56,927 nucleotides of DNA from Hyphomicrobiales bacterium (GCA_027488155.1 JAIYCE010000048.1:1-56927); one strand, 5' to 3'. Shown: positions 35,846 to 45,770, numbered from the stretch's first letter. The notes: generated by a model not told the origin, from the sequence alone. A program made the numbers and translations.

Positions 35846-36565
35846 ATGACTTGGTCGATTGTCGCGCGCGACGAGAAGACAGGCCATTTTGGCGTCGCCG
35901 TTTCAACATGCGCTTTTGCCGTTGGTGCGCGCGTACCCTTCATCGCGACGGGCATTGGCGCTATCGCGACGCAGAGTTTCGTCAATCCCTATTACGGCTA
36001 TCGCGGTCTCGAATTGCTGCGTGCAGGCGCTAAAGCGGCAGACGTTGTACGGATCATCACCGAGGGTGACGAAGGCCGCTCGCAACGCCAGGTGCATGTG
36101 CAGGACCGCTGGGGCAACATTGCCGCCTATACGGGCGATGGTTGCGTTGAATGGTGTGGTCACACAATCCACAAGACCTTCTCCGTCGCGGGCAACATGC
36201 TTGCCGGCCCTGCCGTTATCGACGACACAGCGCGTGTATTCGGCGAAAACAAAGATCTACCCTTCGCTCAACGTCTATTGACGGCGCTAAAAGCGGGCGA
36301 AAAAGCGGGCGGCGATAAACGCGGCAAGCAATCCGCTGCGCTCTTGATCCACGATGAAGAAGAGTATCCGCTCATCGACATCCGTGTGGATGACCACACC
36401 GATCCTCTCGCTGAACTCGTACGGCTCGAAGAGGTCTCGCGCGGACGTTACATGCATTATCGAAAATTCATGCCATCGCGCGCAAACCCGTTCGGTATCA
36501 CCGACCGCGCTGAGATCGAGCGGCGCATCGCTGAGTCCATTGCCGCTGAGGAGAAGAAAGGCTGA
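35846..36565 (+). CDS. DUF1028 protein (Ntn-hydrolase-like)
   Basis: A 239-residue protein whose N-terminus MTWSIVARDEKTGHFGVAV and ATQSFVNPYYGYRGLELL are typical of DUF1028. This family is placed in the Ntn-hydrolase superfamily and is usually clustered with peptide-transport and peptidase genes. No activity has been established that I can name. Its stop overlaps the next ATG (TGATG), so it is made together with the ABC ATPase. Confidence 0.87.
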   Translation: MTWSIVARDEKTGHFGVAVSTCAFAVGARVPFIATGIGAIATQSFVNPYYGYRGLELLRAGAKAADVVRIITEGDEGRSQRQVHVQDRWGNIAAYTGDGCVEWCGHTIHKTFSVAGNMLAGPAVIDDTARVFGENKDLPFAQRLLTALKAGEKAGGDKRGKQSAALLIHDEEEYPLIDIRVDDHTDPLAELVRLEEVSRGRYMHYRKFMPSRANPFGITDRAEIERRIAESIAAEEKKG

Positions 36566-37551
36566 TGTCCGAGCCGCTCCTCACGATTGAGGATTTGCGT
36601 GTTGCATTCCATCGTCCCGATGGGATGGCGATGCATGCGGTCGACGGTATCGATCTGAAGGTACAACGGGGCCGAACGCTAGGCATTGTCGGCGAGTCCG
36701 GTTGCGGCAAGAGTGTAACATCGCTCGCCATTATGGGCCTCTTGCCGAAGGGCGCCGCTGACATCACCGGCCATATCCGTTTTGAAGGAAACGACCTCGC
36801 CACAATTCCGGATCGCACCTTGCGCGATTTGCGTGGCGATCGTATCGCGATGATCTTTCAAGAACCGATGACGTCACTCAACCCATCATACACGATTGGG
36901 GATCAAATCGCTGAAGCAATCCTGCGGCACCGAAACGTCACAAAGGAAGAAGCCCGCCGCCAGACCATCGATATGTTGAAGCGCGTGCGCATTCCCAGTG
37001 CCGAAGAGCGGTATGACGAATATCCGCACAAATTGTCGGGCGGGATGCGCCAGCGCGTGATGATCGCCATGGCACTGGCCTGCACGCCGGATCTCTTGAT
37101 CGCAGATGAACCGACGACCGCGCTCGACGTCACCATTCAAGCACAAATTCTCGAATTGATGCGCCGCCTCAAGGACGAATCCGGCACCGCGATCATTCTC
37201 ATAACGCATGATCTCGGTGTAGTTGCAGAAATGTGCGACGACGTGGCCGTGATGTATGCCGGCCAAGTCGTGGAACGTGCACCTTGCACACAATTGTTTG
37301 AACAGCCGCAACACCCCTACACGATCGGATTGCTTGGTTCGCTTCCCCGCCTCGATGGTAGCCGCGAGCGCTTGGCCGCCGTAGAGGGCTTGGTGCCGGA
37401 TATGACGCGCCCGCCAAAAGGATGCCGCTTTGCCTCGCGTTGTCCCTTCGCCGAGCAGGCTTGCCTTGAGGCTGTACCGCCTCTCGCCGAAGTGGCGCCA
37501 GGTCATTTTACGCGCTGCCGCCGCGCGCCGCTTGAAAGGCTTGTCGCATGA
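36565..37551 (+). CDS. Peptide ABC transporter ATP-binding protein (DppD/OppD type)
   Basis: A 328-residue ATPase with Walker [17 protein letters not shown], signature [15 protein letters not shown], Walker [15 protein letters not shown], and the C-terminal oligopeptide/dipeptide extension with Cys-rich [16 protein letters not shown], which is reported to bind an iron-sulfur cluster in related proteins. It partners the next ATPase and the two permeases in a five-subunit importer. The operon context (GGT, DUF1028) points toward glutathione or other short peptides. Confidence 0.93.
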   Translation: MSEPLLTIEDLRVAFHRPDGMAMHAVDGIDLKVQRGRTLGIVGESGCGKSVTSLAIMGLLPKGAADITGHIRFEGNDLATIPDRTLRDLRGDRIAMIFQEPMTSLNPSYTIGDQIAEAILRHRNVTKEEARRQTIDMLKRVRIPSAEERYDEYPHKLSGGMRQRVMIAMALACTPDLLIADEPTTALDVTIQAQILELMRRLKDESGTAIILITHDLGVVAEMCDDVAVMYAGQVVERAPCTQLFEQPQHPYTIGLLGSLPRLDGSRERLAAVEGLVPDMTRPPKGCRFASRCPFAEQACLEAVPPLAEVAPGHFTRCRRAPLERLVA

Positions 37552-38621
37552 GCGCCACGCTTCTCGATCTGCGGCACATCGGTAAGAGCTTCGTCGTAAA
37601 ACGCTCTCTTTTGGGTACGCCGCAACAGACATTGCGTGCATTAGATGGCGTCGACCTCACGCTGAAGCGGGGCGAAACGCTTGCCATCGTCGGCGAGTCG
37701 GGGTGCGGAAAATCGACACTTGCGCGTGTTGTGCTGCGCCTGATCGACCCGAGCGAAGGCGAGATTCGATTTGATGGCGAAGAAATTACTGCGCTGTCAC
37801 CCAGTGCACTGCGTTCGTTTCGCCGTAAGGCACAATTGATCTTTCAGGATCCATTTGCCTCACTCAACCCACGCATGACGGTCGGCGACATTTTAGACGA
37901 ACCCTTAATGCTGCATGATGTCGTACCTGCGCGCGAACGCGATGCGCGGGTTGGTGCACTGCTCACCCAAGTGGGGTTGAAGCCGCAGGACGCAAAACGT
38001 TTCCCACACGAATTTTCAGGCGGGCAACGCCAACGCATCGCAATTGCGCGCGCACTTGCCGTTGAGCCGGATCTGATTATTTGCGATGAGCCCGTTTCAG
38101 CGTTGGATGTGTCGATCCGTGCGCAAATTCTAAACCTGCTAGCCGATCTTAAAGCAAAGCTCGGCCTATCACTTTTGTTCATCAGCCATGATCTTTCGGT
38201 TGTGCGCTCGGTCGCGGATCGTGTGGCGGTGATGTATTTGGGCCGTGTGGTTGAGGAAGGCCCTGCGGAAGCGATTTTTACAAATCCGCGTCATCCCTAT
38301 ACGCGTGCGCTAATCAATGCGGTGCCATTGCCAGTATCCAGGCGAGAGAGCCGCCCGCTTCTGCAAGGCGATGTGCCAAGCCCGATCTCGCCACCTCCCG
38401 GCTGCCATTTTCAGACACGATGCCCGCTTGCGATGGACGCCTGCCGCACGGGTCGACCGCCACTAGAAGCATGCGGCGGCGAAGGCCATCGCAGCGCCTG
38501 TATCCGCCACATCGAGCTACCTGAATACGATTCACCGATGCGGGAGCATACAACTGCACCGGTTTTGAAGAAGCTGATGGCCGCTTTCGTGCGTCCATCA
38601 AGATCAGAAACTACAAACTAA
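37548..38621 (+). CDS. Peptide ABC transporter ATP-binding protein (DppF/OppF type)
   Basis: A 357-residue ATPase. Motifs are Walker [16 protein letters not shown], signature FSGGQRQRIAIARAL, Walker B LIICDEPVSALDVS, and a C-terminal CHFQTRCPLAMDAC extension. It overlaps the previous stop (ATGA). A shorter low-complexity tail of about 30 residues follows the family domain. Confidence 0.93.
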   Translation: MSATLLDLRHIGKSFVVKRSLLGTPQQTLRALDGVDLTLKRGETLAIVGESGCGKSTLARVVLRLIDPSEGEIRFDGEEITALSPSALRSFRRKAQLIFQDPFASLNPRMTVGDILDEPLMLHDVVPARERDARVGALLTQVGLKPQDAKRFPHEFSGGQRQRIAIARALAVEPDLIICDEPVSALDVSIRAQILNLLADLKAKLGLSLLFISHDLSVVRSVADRVAVMYLGRVVEEGPAEAIFTNPRHPYTRALINAVPLPVSRRESRPLLQGDVPSPISPPPGCHFQTRCPLAMDACRTGRPPLEACGGEGHRSACIRHIELPEYDSPMREHTTAPVLKKLMAAFVRPSRSETTN

Positions 38622-38645
38622 ACATCACGAACAAGGGGACACATC

Positions 38646-40163
38646 ATGCGTTTTAAACTGATGGCGGGGCTCTTTGCAGCCGCTCTGATGAGCGGAACTG
38701 CTTTTGCCCAAACACCGTCGACGCTCCGCATTGGCTTGGCTGAAGATCCGGACGTGCTCGATCCCACACTCGGACGGACCTATGTTGGCCGTATCGTCTT
38801 CTCGTCGATTTGCGACAAGCTTTTCGACATTGACGATAAGCTGAACATCATTCCGCAGCTTGCTCTATCCCAAGAGGCTTCAGCTGACGGCAAAGAAGTG
38901 ACGATCAAGCTCCGCCCCGGTGTGAAGTTCCACGATGGCGAAGCGATGGATGCTGAAGCGGTCAAATTCTCGCTCGAGCGTCACATGAATTTTCAAGGCT
39001 CGTTCCGCAAGCCGGAACTGAGCGCCGTTGACAGGGTTGAAATCATCGACCCGCTGACGGTGAAGCTCGTTCTGAAAAATCCCTTCTCGCCGTTGATCGC
39101 ACAGCTCACCGATCGCGCCGGCATGATGGTCTCCCCCAAAGCAGCCAAGGAAGGCGGTGACAAGTTTGGCCTGAAGCCGGTTTGTGCGGGCCCGTATAAA
39201 TTCGTCGAACGCGTGCAGCAAGATCGCATCGTCGTCGAAAAGTTCGCTGATTATTGGGACAAGGCGAATGTGTTCATCGATCGGATCGTCTATCTGCCGA
39301 TCACGGATTCAACCGTACGCCTTGCCAACCTGAAATCTGGTCAGCTCGATCTCATCGAGCGCGCTCTGGCAACGGACATCAAGGACATCAAGGCCACTAG
39401 GAACATCAAGCTCGCGACGGCCCTTGAACTTGGCTACCAAGGCCTGACGATGAACATTGCCAAGAGCGATGCAGGCAAAGTGGGATTGGGCCTCGATCCG
39501 CGCGTGCGTGAAGCATTGGACCTGTCTATTGATCGCAAGGCTCTCAACGATGTTGTCTTCAACGGCGAATTCGTGCCTGGCAATCAATGGGTCAACCCTG
39601 AGAATCCTTGGTACATGAAGAATTTCCCGGTCAAGGGACGCGATGTGGCCAAGGCGAAAAAGTTGATGGCCGATGCTGGCGTGAAAACGCCACTCACTAT
39701 CGACTTCATGGTGCCTAACAATCCTGAAACGCGTCAGGTGGCGGAAGTCATTCAATCGATGGCGGCCGAAGCGGGCTTCGACATGAAGATCCGCATCACC
39801 GAATTCGCCACGTCGCTGCAACAGGCTGAACAGGGCAATTATCAGGCTTATCTAATTTCGTGGTCTGGCCGCACCGATCCTGACGGTAACATCTATTCCT
39901 TTGCCGCCTGCAAGCAGCCGCTCAACTATTCGGGCTTCTGCGAAGCGGATGTGGACGCGTTGTTGAGCGAAACGCGCGCGTTGTCCGGCATGGAGAAGCG
40001 CAAGCCGGTTTATGAGAAGGCAGCGGCCAAACTGCTCGATGGCCGTGGCGGTATCCTCTATCTCTATCACCGCAAAGTGCTGATCGCGCATACGGACCGC
40101 CTCGAAGGCTTTACACAACGTCCGGATGGCCTCGTCCGTGTTGTGGGCCTCAAATATAAATAA
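38646..40163 (+). CDS. Peptide ABC transporter substrate-binding protein, family 5
   Basis: A 505-residue periplasmic binding protein with a signal peptide (residues 1-21, SGTAFA) and the family-5 signature region LKPGV-like IKLRPGVKFHDGEAMDAEAVKFSLE (about 80-105). Family-5 proteins bind di- and oligopeptides, glutathione or nickel. It is encoded between the ATPases and permeases, and a stem-loop follows it. GGGGA precedes the ATG by 8 bases. Confidence 0.93.
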   Translation: MRFKLMAGLFAAALMSGTAFAQTPSTLRIGLAEDPDVLDPTLGRTYVGRIVFSSICDKLFDIDDKLNIIPQLALSQEASADGKEVTIKLRPGVKFHDGEAMDAEAVKFSLERHMNFQGSFRKPELSAVDRVEIIDPLTVKLVLKNPFSPLIAQLTDRAGMMVSPKAAKEGGDKFGLKPVCAGPYKFVERVQQDRIVVEKFADYWDKANVFIDRIVYLPITDSTVRLANLKSGQLDLIERALATDIKDIKATRNIKLATALELGYQGLTMNIAKSDAGKVGLGLDPRVREALDLSIDRKALNDVVFNGEFVPGNQWVNPENPWYMKNFPVKGRDVAKAKKLMADAGVKTPLTIDFMVPNNPETRQVAEVIQSMAAEAGFDMKIRITEFATSLQQAEQGNYQAYLISWSGRTDPDGNIYSFAACKQPLNYSGFCEADVDALLSETRALSGMEKRKPVYEKAAAKLLDGRGGILYLYHRKVLIAHTDRLEGFTQRPDGLVRVVGLKYK

Positions 40164-40170
40164 GCCAATA

Positions 40171-40193
40171 GGGAGGCGGCGCGTCCGCCTCCC
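40171..40193 (+). other. Intercistronic stem-loop after the binding-protein gene
   Basis: GGGAGGCGG (40171-40179) pairs perfectly with CCGCCTCCC (40185-40193) around CGCGT. It starts 8 bases after the binding-protein stop and no T-run follows, so partial termination or 3' end protection is more likely than full termination. Confidence 0.7.
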
Positions 40194-40214
40194 ATCCTCC
40201 CAACGGACGGATCG

Positions 40215-41156
40215 ATGTTTTCGCTGATCGCCAAACGCATATTGCAATTGATCCCGACACTTTTCGTGGTGTCGGTGCTGATCTTCTCGCTGCAGCAATT
40301 ACTGCCGGGAGACCCTGCGCTTGTGATGGCGGGTGAAGAAAAAGATCCTGAAGTAATCGAACAGATCCGCAAGCAATATCGCCTCGACCAACCGATCCCT
40401 GTTCAATATGTTTATTGGCTAAAGGGCGTGCTCACTGGGAACTTAGGCGAATCCATGCGCCTCAAGGCATCGGTATCCGATCTTGTGCTCGCCAAACTGC
40501 CCGTCACATTACAGCTCGCTTCGATGGCCATGATCATCGCGCTTCTGATCGGCGTGACAGCCGGGGTTGTCTCTGCCGTTAAGCGCGGCACTAAACTTGA
40601 TTACATTGTGAATGTGATCGGCCTGATCGGTATCTCGACGCCGAATTTCTGGCTCGGCATCATGCTGATCTTTCTTTTCGCCGTGAATCTCGGCTGGTTG
40701 CCTGCGTCCGGCTATGTCAGCCCGTTCGAGGATTTCTGGGGTTCGATGAAAACCACTATCCTCCCCGCCTTCGTACTTGGCAATGCAATCGCTGGTGTAC
40801 TGATGCGCCATACGCGCAGCGCTATGCTGCAGGCGCTTGATTCCGATTATGTCCGCACAGCGCGCGCCAAGGGCCTTCTTGAAACAAAAGTTGTCATCAA
40901 GCATGCCATGCGCAATGCGCTGACACCTGTCATTACACTCGGCGCACTTGAGTTTGGCACGCTGCTTTCAGGAGCCGTTCTGACCGAACAGATCTTTACC
41001 ATTCCGGGCTTTGGCAAATTGATCGTCGATTCCGTTTTCAATCGCGATTACGCCGTCGTTCAGGGCGTGGTGCTGGTTACGGCGACGACCTATGTGTTGC
41101 TGAATCTTCTTGCCGATATTGGCTATGTCCTCGTGAATCCGAGGTTGCGCGGATGA
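40215..41156 (+). CDS. Peptide ABC transporter permease (DppB/GsiC type)
   Basis: A 313-residue inner-membrane protein with an N-terminal helix starting MFSLIAKRILQLIPTLFVVSVLIF, a periplasmic loop and five further helices. The cytoplasmic EAA-type loop is YVRTARAKGLLETKVVIKHAMRNAL, the contact site for the ATPases. Family length is normal. Its stop overlaps the dppC-like start (ATGA). Confidence 0.92.
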   Translation: MFSLIAKRILQLIPTLFVVSVLIFSLQQLLPGDPALVMAGEEKDPEVIEQIRKQYRLDQPIPVQYVYWLKGVLTGNLGESMRLKASVSDLVLAKLPVTLQLASMAMIIALLIGVTAGVVSAVKRGTKLDYIVNVIGLIGISTPNFWLGIMLIFLFAVNLGWLPASGYVSPFEDFWGSMKTTILPAFVLGNAIAGVLMRHTRSAMLQALDSDYVRTARAKGLLETKVVIKHAMRNALTPVITLGALEFGTLLSGAVLTEQIFTIPGFGKLIVDSVFNRDYAVVQGVVLVTATTYVLLNLLADIGYVLVNPRLRG

Positions 41157-42031
41157 GTGCCGTCTCAATGGAAACGCCGGCTCCGCTTGCGATTGAAAGT
41201 CCGGCCCGTCGCGCATGGCGCCGCTTGAAGCAACGCAAGAGTGCGCTTCTTGCTCTGTTTGTGATCGTCGCGCTAATCCTGATCGCGATCTTCGCTCCTT
41301 TGATTGCGCCTTATGACCCAACCAAACAAAGCTGGAGCGCAGTGCGTAAGGCGCCATCGCTCGCGCATTGGTTTGGCACAGACGAAGTGGGACGCGATAT
41401 CTTATCGCGCATCATCTTTGGAACGCGCGCCTCGCTTTCGGCGGGTGTGATTTCAGTCGGCATCGCCATTACGATTGGCGTGCCTCTGGGCCTGCTGGCA
41501 GGCTATCTGGGCGGCAAGGTCGATGCCATTCTCGGCCGCATCACCGATGCGATGCTAGCCGTTCCTTTTCTCATACTTGCGATTGCGCTCGCAGCATTCC
41601 TTGGACCAAGCCTCGGCAATGCGATGATCGCAATTGGTGTGACCGCGACGCCGCTCTTCATTCGCCTCACGCGCGGACAGACTCTGTCGGTGGTCAAGGA
41701 AGATTATATCGAGGCAGCGCGCGCGGTCGGCAATCCGGGCTGGCGCATCGCGCTGCGCCATATCCTGCCGAATGTCATGCCCGCCCTTCTGGTTCAGGCG
41801 ACGCTCACAATAGCGACGGCAATCATCGCTGAAGCGAGCCTTTCTTTCCTTGGCCTCGGCCAACAGCCGCCCGCCCCCTCATGGGGTTCTATGCTCAATG
41901 CAGCGCAGCGTTTTCTCACCAATGCGCCTTGGATGGCCGTGTGGCCGGGACTGGCGATTTTCGTCACAGTCCTCAGCTTCAACCTGTTTGGCGATGGCCT
42001 GCGTGACGCGCTTGATCCACGCACAAAATAA
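41153..42031 (+). CDS. Peptide ABC transporter permease (DppC/GsiD type)
   Basis: A 292-residue permease. Residues about 38-62 form the first helix, followed by the periplasmic PYDPTKQSWSAVRKAPSLAHWFGTDEVGRDIL segment typical of DppC. The ATPase-contact loop is YIEAARAVGNPGWRIALRHILPN. It is the last gene of the operon and ends flush against a convergent aldo/keto reductase gene. Confidence 0.92.
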   Translation: MSAVSMETPAPLAIESPARRAWRRLKQRKSALLALFVIVALILIAIFAPLIAPYDPTKQSWSAVRKAPSLAHWFGTDEVGRDILSRIIFGTRASLSAGVISVGIAITIGVPLGLLAGYLGGKVDAILGRITDAMLAVPFLILAIALAAFLGPSLGNAMIAIGVTATPLFIRLTRGQTLSVVKEDYIEAARAVGNPGWRIALRHILPNVMPALLVQATLTIATAIIAEASLSFLGLGQQPPAPSWGSMLNAAQRFLTNAPWMAVWPGLAIFVTVLSFNLFGDGLRDALDPRTK

Positions 42032-43039
42032 TCAGGTGCGAACGGGGCGCCCTTCGAGCGGATAAGCGGGATCGTTGTAACCCGGCGTCGAAGGATGACC
42101 CGGCGCGACCAAATGATCGAACAGCTTTTCGTCTTCCGCAGTGAAGGTGTAGCCAAGCGCTTCGATATAATCGTCCCATTGCTCTTCCGTACGCGGCCCA
42201 GCAATGACACTTGTGATGAAGCGATTGTTGAGCACCCAGTTCACAGCCAGTGTCTGCGCCTTGGTACCCTTGGCCGCTGCGTAACGTTTCACCTCCTGCG
42301 CAATCTCAAGAGATTCAGGCCGCCACTCGCTTTGCATCATACGCGCATCCTGCCGGCCGGCACGCGTGCCCGCTGGCGGCGGCAGGCTGGGATCGTATTT
42401 TCCTGTCAGCACCCCGCGCGCGATCGGGCTATAAGGCACAACCCCAAGCCCGAAGTAACCGCATGCCGGAAGATGTTCAACTTCCGGCATACGGTTAAGC
42501 GCGTTGTAATAAGGCTGACTAACCACCGGACGATCGATACCAAGATTATCGCAGATGCGGCAGATTTCAGCCACGCGCCATGCACGATGGTTTGAGACGC
42601 CAAAATATCGGATCTTTCCGGCACGCACGAGATCGCCCATCGCATGCACAGTTTCCTCAAGCGGCGTCGTATAATCTTCTTTATGCAGATAATAAATGTC
42701 GATGAAGTCCGTTCCGAGCCGCCTCAGGCTGTGTTCGACTTCTTCCATGATCCAGCGACGCGAGAGACCACGTTCATTCGGCCCCGGGCCCATCGGATTG
42801 GCGACCTTGGTTGCCAGAATCCAGTGCGCCCGCTTGGTGCGAATGGCCTCCCCGACGATCTCCTCCGAGCGGCCCTCATTATAGACATCGGCCGTATCGA
42901 TAAAGTTGATACCAGCCTCCGCAGCCTTGCCGATGATACGCGTGGATGTGGCGACGTCAGTTTGTCCACCAAACATCATGGTACCGAGGCAAATGGGAGA
43001 GACTTTGAGACCGGAACGGCCCAACGAACGATAATCCAT
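42032..43039 (-). CDS. Aldo/keto reductase
   Basis: A 335-residue NADPH-dependent reductase with a TIM-barrel fold. The catalytic tetrad is visible as Asp and Tyr in DTADVYNEGRSE, Lys in ILATKVANP and His in IYYLHKEDYT. Its start MDYRSLGRSGLKVSP is family-typical. The natural carbonyl substrate is unknown. It is separated by 34 bp from the DUF2938 gene on the same strand. Confidence 0.92.
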   Translation of the reverse strand: MDYRSLGRSGLKVSPICLGTMMFGGQTDVATSTRIIGKAAEAGINFIDTADVYNEGRSEEIVGEAIRTKRAHWILATKVANPMGPGPNERGLSRRWIMEEVEHSLRRLGTDFIDIYYLHKEDYTTPLEETVHAMGDLVRAGKIRYFGVSNHRAWRVAEICRICDNLGIDRPVVSQPYYNALNRMPEVEHLPACGYFGLGVVPYSPIARGVLTGKYDPSLPPPAGTRAGRQDARMMQSEWRPESLEIAQEVKRYAAAKGTKAQTLAVNWVLNNRFITSVIAGPRTEEQWDDYIEALGYTFTAEDEKLFDHLVAPGHPSTPGYNDPAYPLEGRPVRT

Positions 43040-43073
43040 GACGACGATTCCTTATGAGACCGGCGGAAAGTTT

Positions 43074-43571
43074 TTAGAATTTGAAGCCGCGAAACAGCAT
43101 GGCACACGCATAAAGTCCAAAGCCGAACACTATGTGCGAGAGCAGTTGAAACACACGCCGCCGATTGGCATCGGCGAAAGCGCTGCCTGCAATGCCGAAG
43201 CCCATGCCGGGAGCCAGAATGAGCCAGCCGCATAAAACGGTTACGACACCGACGAACATGGCAGGGGCTAGGGTCGGCGCTTGGACCCAACCCGGTCCAC
43301 CGAGCACCATGGCTGCCGCAGCAAACACAATCCCGACGGCATAATGGAACGCCCAACCGATTGCCAATTCACGCTGAATGGCTTGCGATTGCGCGATGGT
43401 TTTGTGCATGAAACGTCCCCGCAAGACATAGGCGAACCAGCGGCCCGGCATGGCCCAATTCACCTGCGGCCCGCCGAGAAAGCGCGCCGCAAAGCGAACC
43501 CAAAGATCGAAGATGAGTGTTGTTCCCACGCCAATCAGAACGGCGCGCAAGACAAATTCAGTTAAGGTCAC
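43074..43571 (-). CDS. DUF2938 membrane protein
   Basis: A 165-residue protein with four predicted transmembrane helices and the DUF2938 segments GVGTTLIFDLWVRFAARFLG, GRWFAYVLRGRF and LAPGMGFGIAGS. Function unknown. An ATG at 43604 lies inside the terminator hairpin of the upstream gene, so I prefer the GTG at 43571. Confidence 0.75.
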   Translation of the reverse strand: MTLTEFVLRAVLIGVGTTLIFDLWVRFAARFLGGPQVNWAMPGRWFAYVLRGRFMHKTIAQSQAIQRELAIGWAFHYAVGIVFAAAAMVLGGPGWVQAPTLAPAMFVGVVTVLCGWLILAPGMGFGIAGSAFADANRRRVFQLLSHIVFGFGLYACAMLFRGFKF

Positions 43572-43585
43572 GATGGCCCATCCCC

Positions 43586-43617
43586 AAAAAAGAAACGGCG
43601 GCACAAGGCCGCCGTTT
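43586..43617 (-). terminator. Intrinsic terminator after the SDR gene
   Basis: AAACGGCGGC (43593-43602) and GCCGCCGTTT (43608-43617) form a 10-bp stem with a five-base loop, followed on the minus strand by TTTCTTTTTT. It ends the gene that stops at 43635. Confidence 0.87.
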
Positions 43618-43634
43618 TAACTTTCATCGCTCGA

Positions 43635-44399
43635 TTACGGCATCAACTGGCCGCCATTCACCTCGATCACTTGCCCAATCATATAGCCGGACAATTGATC
43701 AGAAGCGAGGAACAGGAAAGCGCCGGCGCATTCTTTTGCTTCGGCCAAATAGCCCATCGGAACCGTAAGACGCATGGCTTCCAATTGCTGCGCATTGGAG
43801 TAACGCTCGTGGAATGGCGTGGTGATGACACCCGGTGCCACGGCATTGACGCGAATTTTATCAGCCCACAATTCCTTCGCCATGCCACGCGTGAATGTCG
43901 AAACGAATCCCTTCGACGCTGCGTAGAGCACGGCACCGCCGCCGCCGCCATTGCGCGCTGCGATCGATGTGGTGTTGATGATGTTGCCACCACCCTGTTT
44001 TTTCATAATTGGATGGACTTCGCGCATGAAGGCAACCACCGACCACGCATTGAGATCCATCACGCGGTCATACTGCTCATCGGTGATCTCCGGCAGAGGC
44101 TTGCGCCCCAACATGCCACCAGCATTGTTGACCAGCACATCGATACGCCCGAAAGCCGCCAACGCCTTGGCGACAATCTGCTTGGGCTGGGAGCGATCCA
44201 TCACGTCGCCATGAACCAGAGCCACGTCGCCACCCTTCGCTTTGATGGTGTCGGCGAGTGCTTTGGCTTCGGCTTCGCTGGCATTGTAATGCACCACCAC
44301 CTTGGCACCATTGGCAGCAAACGCTTCTGCCGTCGCGGCACCGATCCCGGTTGAGCCGCCCGTAATCAGGACAACTTTACCTTTAAGATCTTCGATCAT
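43635..44399 (-). CDS. SDR-family oxidoreductase
   Basis: A 254-residue classical short-chain dehydrogenase of the 3-oxoacyl-ACP reductase-like group. The cofactor loop is ITGGSTGIGAATAEAF, the structural motif LVNNAGG, and the catalytic Tyr-x3-Lys lies in YAASKGF. A small-residue loop after strand 2 (HYNASE) suggests NADP(H). The C-terminus GQVIEVNGGQLM is typical. It sits next to the TRAP transporter genes and may act on the transported substrate, which is an inference from position only. Confidence 0.85.
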   Translation of the reverse strand: MIEDLKGKVVLITGGSTGIGAATAEAFAANGAKVVVHYNASEAEAKALADTIKAKGGDVALVHGDVMDRSQPKQIVAKALAAFGRIDVLVNNAGGMLGRKPLPEITDEQYDRVMDLNAWSVVAFMREVHPIMKKQGGGNIINTTSIAARNGGGGGAVLYAASKGFVSTFTRGMAKELWADKIRVNAVAPGVITTPFHERYSNAQQLEAMRLTVPMGYLAEAKECAGAFLFLASDQLSGYMIGQVIEVNGGQLMP

Positions 44400-44450
44400 G
44401 GGGAAATCCTTTCTTGTTTTTTTATCCGAGAAGATCGCGCGAAGTATCGA

Positions 44451-45770
44451 TCACTTGAGAAACTCGGGTGAGATGATGGATGGCAGCCAAAGAGATACGG
44501 AAGGCCAGACGATCACGAGCGCCAAAACGAGCAACATCGGGATCAGCATGATCAGCGTATCCTTGATGGCATCTTTTATTCGGATACCTGCAACCGAGCA
44601 CGCTATCATTAGACACATGCCATAAGGCGGCGTTACAAGGCCGAACGCGAGAGACACGATGCCGATCATGGCGAAATGGACAGGATCCATTCCAACCGAT
44701 TTCGACAGGGGCTCGAGAATGGTTGCCACGATGATGATCGCCGGAATCGCGTCGAGGAAGCAGCCGACCACAAGGAAGACGAAGGCGATGAAAAAACCTG
44801 TCGCCGCAAAGCCCATATGCCATGAAGAGACGCTGGAGAGGATGACCTTCGGGATCTGGTAATAGGCCAGCAACCAACCGAAGCAGCTTGCCGTTCCAAC
44901 ACAGAACAAGGCCACGCCGGCCAGTTTTCCGGTATCGAGCAAAGCGTCGTAGAATTGACGCTTTGTCATCTCCTTATAGTAGAAAATAGACAGGAAGCCG
45001 GCATAGAGAACGGCAATGGCAGCCGATTCAGTCGCCGTAAACCACCCAAAAACTTTTCCACCAATGATGATGCCGGGCGTCATCAATGCGGGAATCGATT
45101 TGGCGAGCGAAACAAACAATTCCATCCAGCTCGCGCGTGGATAGGTGGGGTAGTTGCGCATCTTAGCATAGGCGTGGACCGTGCCCATTTGTGCCACGCC
45201 GATCAGAAGACCGGGTACAACACCTGCCAAGAAAAGCGCGCCGATCGACACGTTGAGAATGCCGCCCCAAACGATCATGAGAATCGATGGGGGAATAATC
45301 ACGGCAAGAACGGCAGACACCGCTGTAATCGCAACGGAAAAAGAATCGTCATAGCCTTCTTTGCGCTGCGCATCGATAAAAAGCTTCGATTGGCTTGCCG
45401 CATCGGCTGTGGAAGACCCAGAGATACCGGCAAAAAAGATCGAAAGCACGACATTGATTTGCGCAAGGCCGCCGGGCCAATGCCCGACCATCGTTCGCGA
45501 CAATGTCATCAGGCGGTCGGTGATGCCACCGACATTCATCAAATTGGCAGTCAAAAGAAAGAACGGAACCGCCAACAGAATGAACGAGTTATAGGCGTTG
45601 AAGGTTTCTGACATCAACGTCATCGTATCGAGACGCGGCTCGATGATCAGAATGGGAACGCATGCGAGTGCCAAGGCAAAGGCGACAGGTACGCGCAGGA
45701 ACATGAAGAGGAAGAACAGGCCAAAGAGAATAATCGCCGCTTGGCCCGGCGACAGGACGGTAGACATCAT
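44451..45770 (-). CDS. dctM: TRAP transporter large permease (DctM type)
   Basis: A 439-residue inner-membrane protein with about 12 helices. The DctM features are AILFGLFFLFMFLRVPVAFAL near the N-terminus, SILMIVWGGILNVSIGALF, and the conserved IPPS and TPP turns (VIIPPSILMI; GLVTPPYGMCL). It moves substrate with sodium. The start overlaps the small-permease stop (ATGATG). Operon order (binding protein, small and large permeases) is the normal TRAP order. Confidence 0.93.
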   Translation of the reverse strand: MMSTVLSPGQAAIILFGLFFLFMFLRVPVAFALALACVPILIIEPRLDTMTLMSETFNAYNSFILLAVPFFLLTANLMNVGGITDRLMTLSRTMVGHWPGGLAQINVVLSIFFAGISGSSTADAASQSKLFIDAQRKEGYDDSFSVAITAVSAVLAVIIPPSILMIVWGGILNVSIGALFLAGVVPGLLIGVAQMGTVHAYAKMRNYPTYPRASWMELFVSLAKSIPALMTPGIIIGGKVFGWFTATESAAIAVLYAGFLSIFYYKEMTKRQFYDALLDTGKLAGVALFCVGTASCFGWLLAYYQIPKVILSSVSSWHMGFAATGFFIAFVFLVVGCFLDAIPAIIIVATILEPLSKSVGMDPVHFAMIGIVSLAFGLVTPPYGMCLMIACSVAGIRIKDAIKDTLIMLIPMLLVLALVIVWPSVSLWLPSIISPEFLK

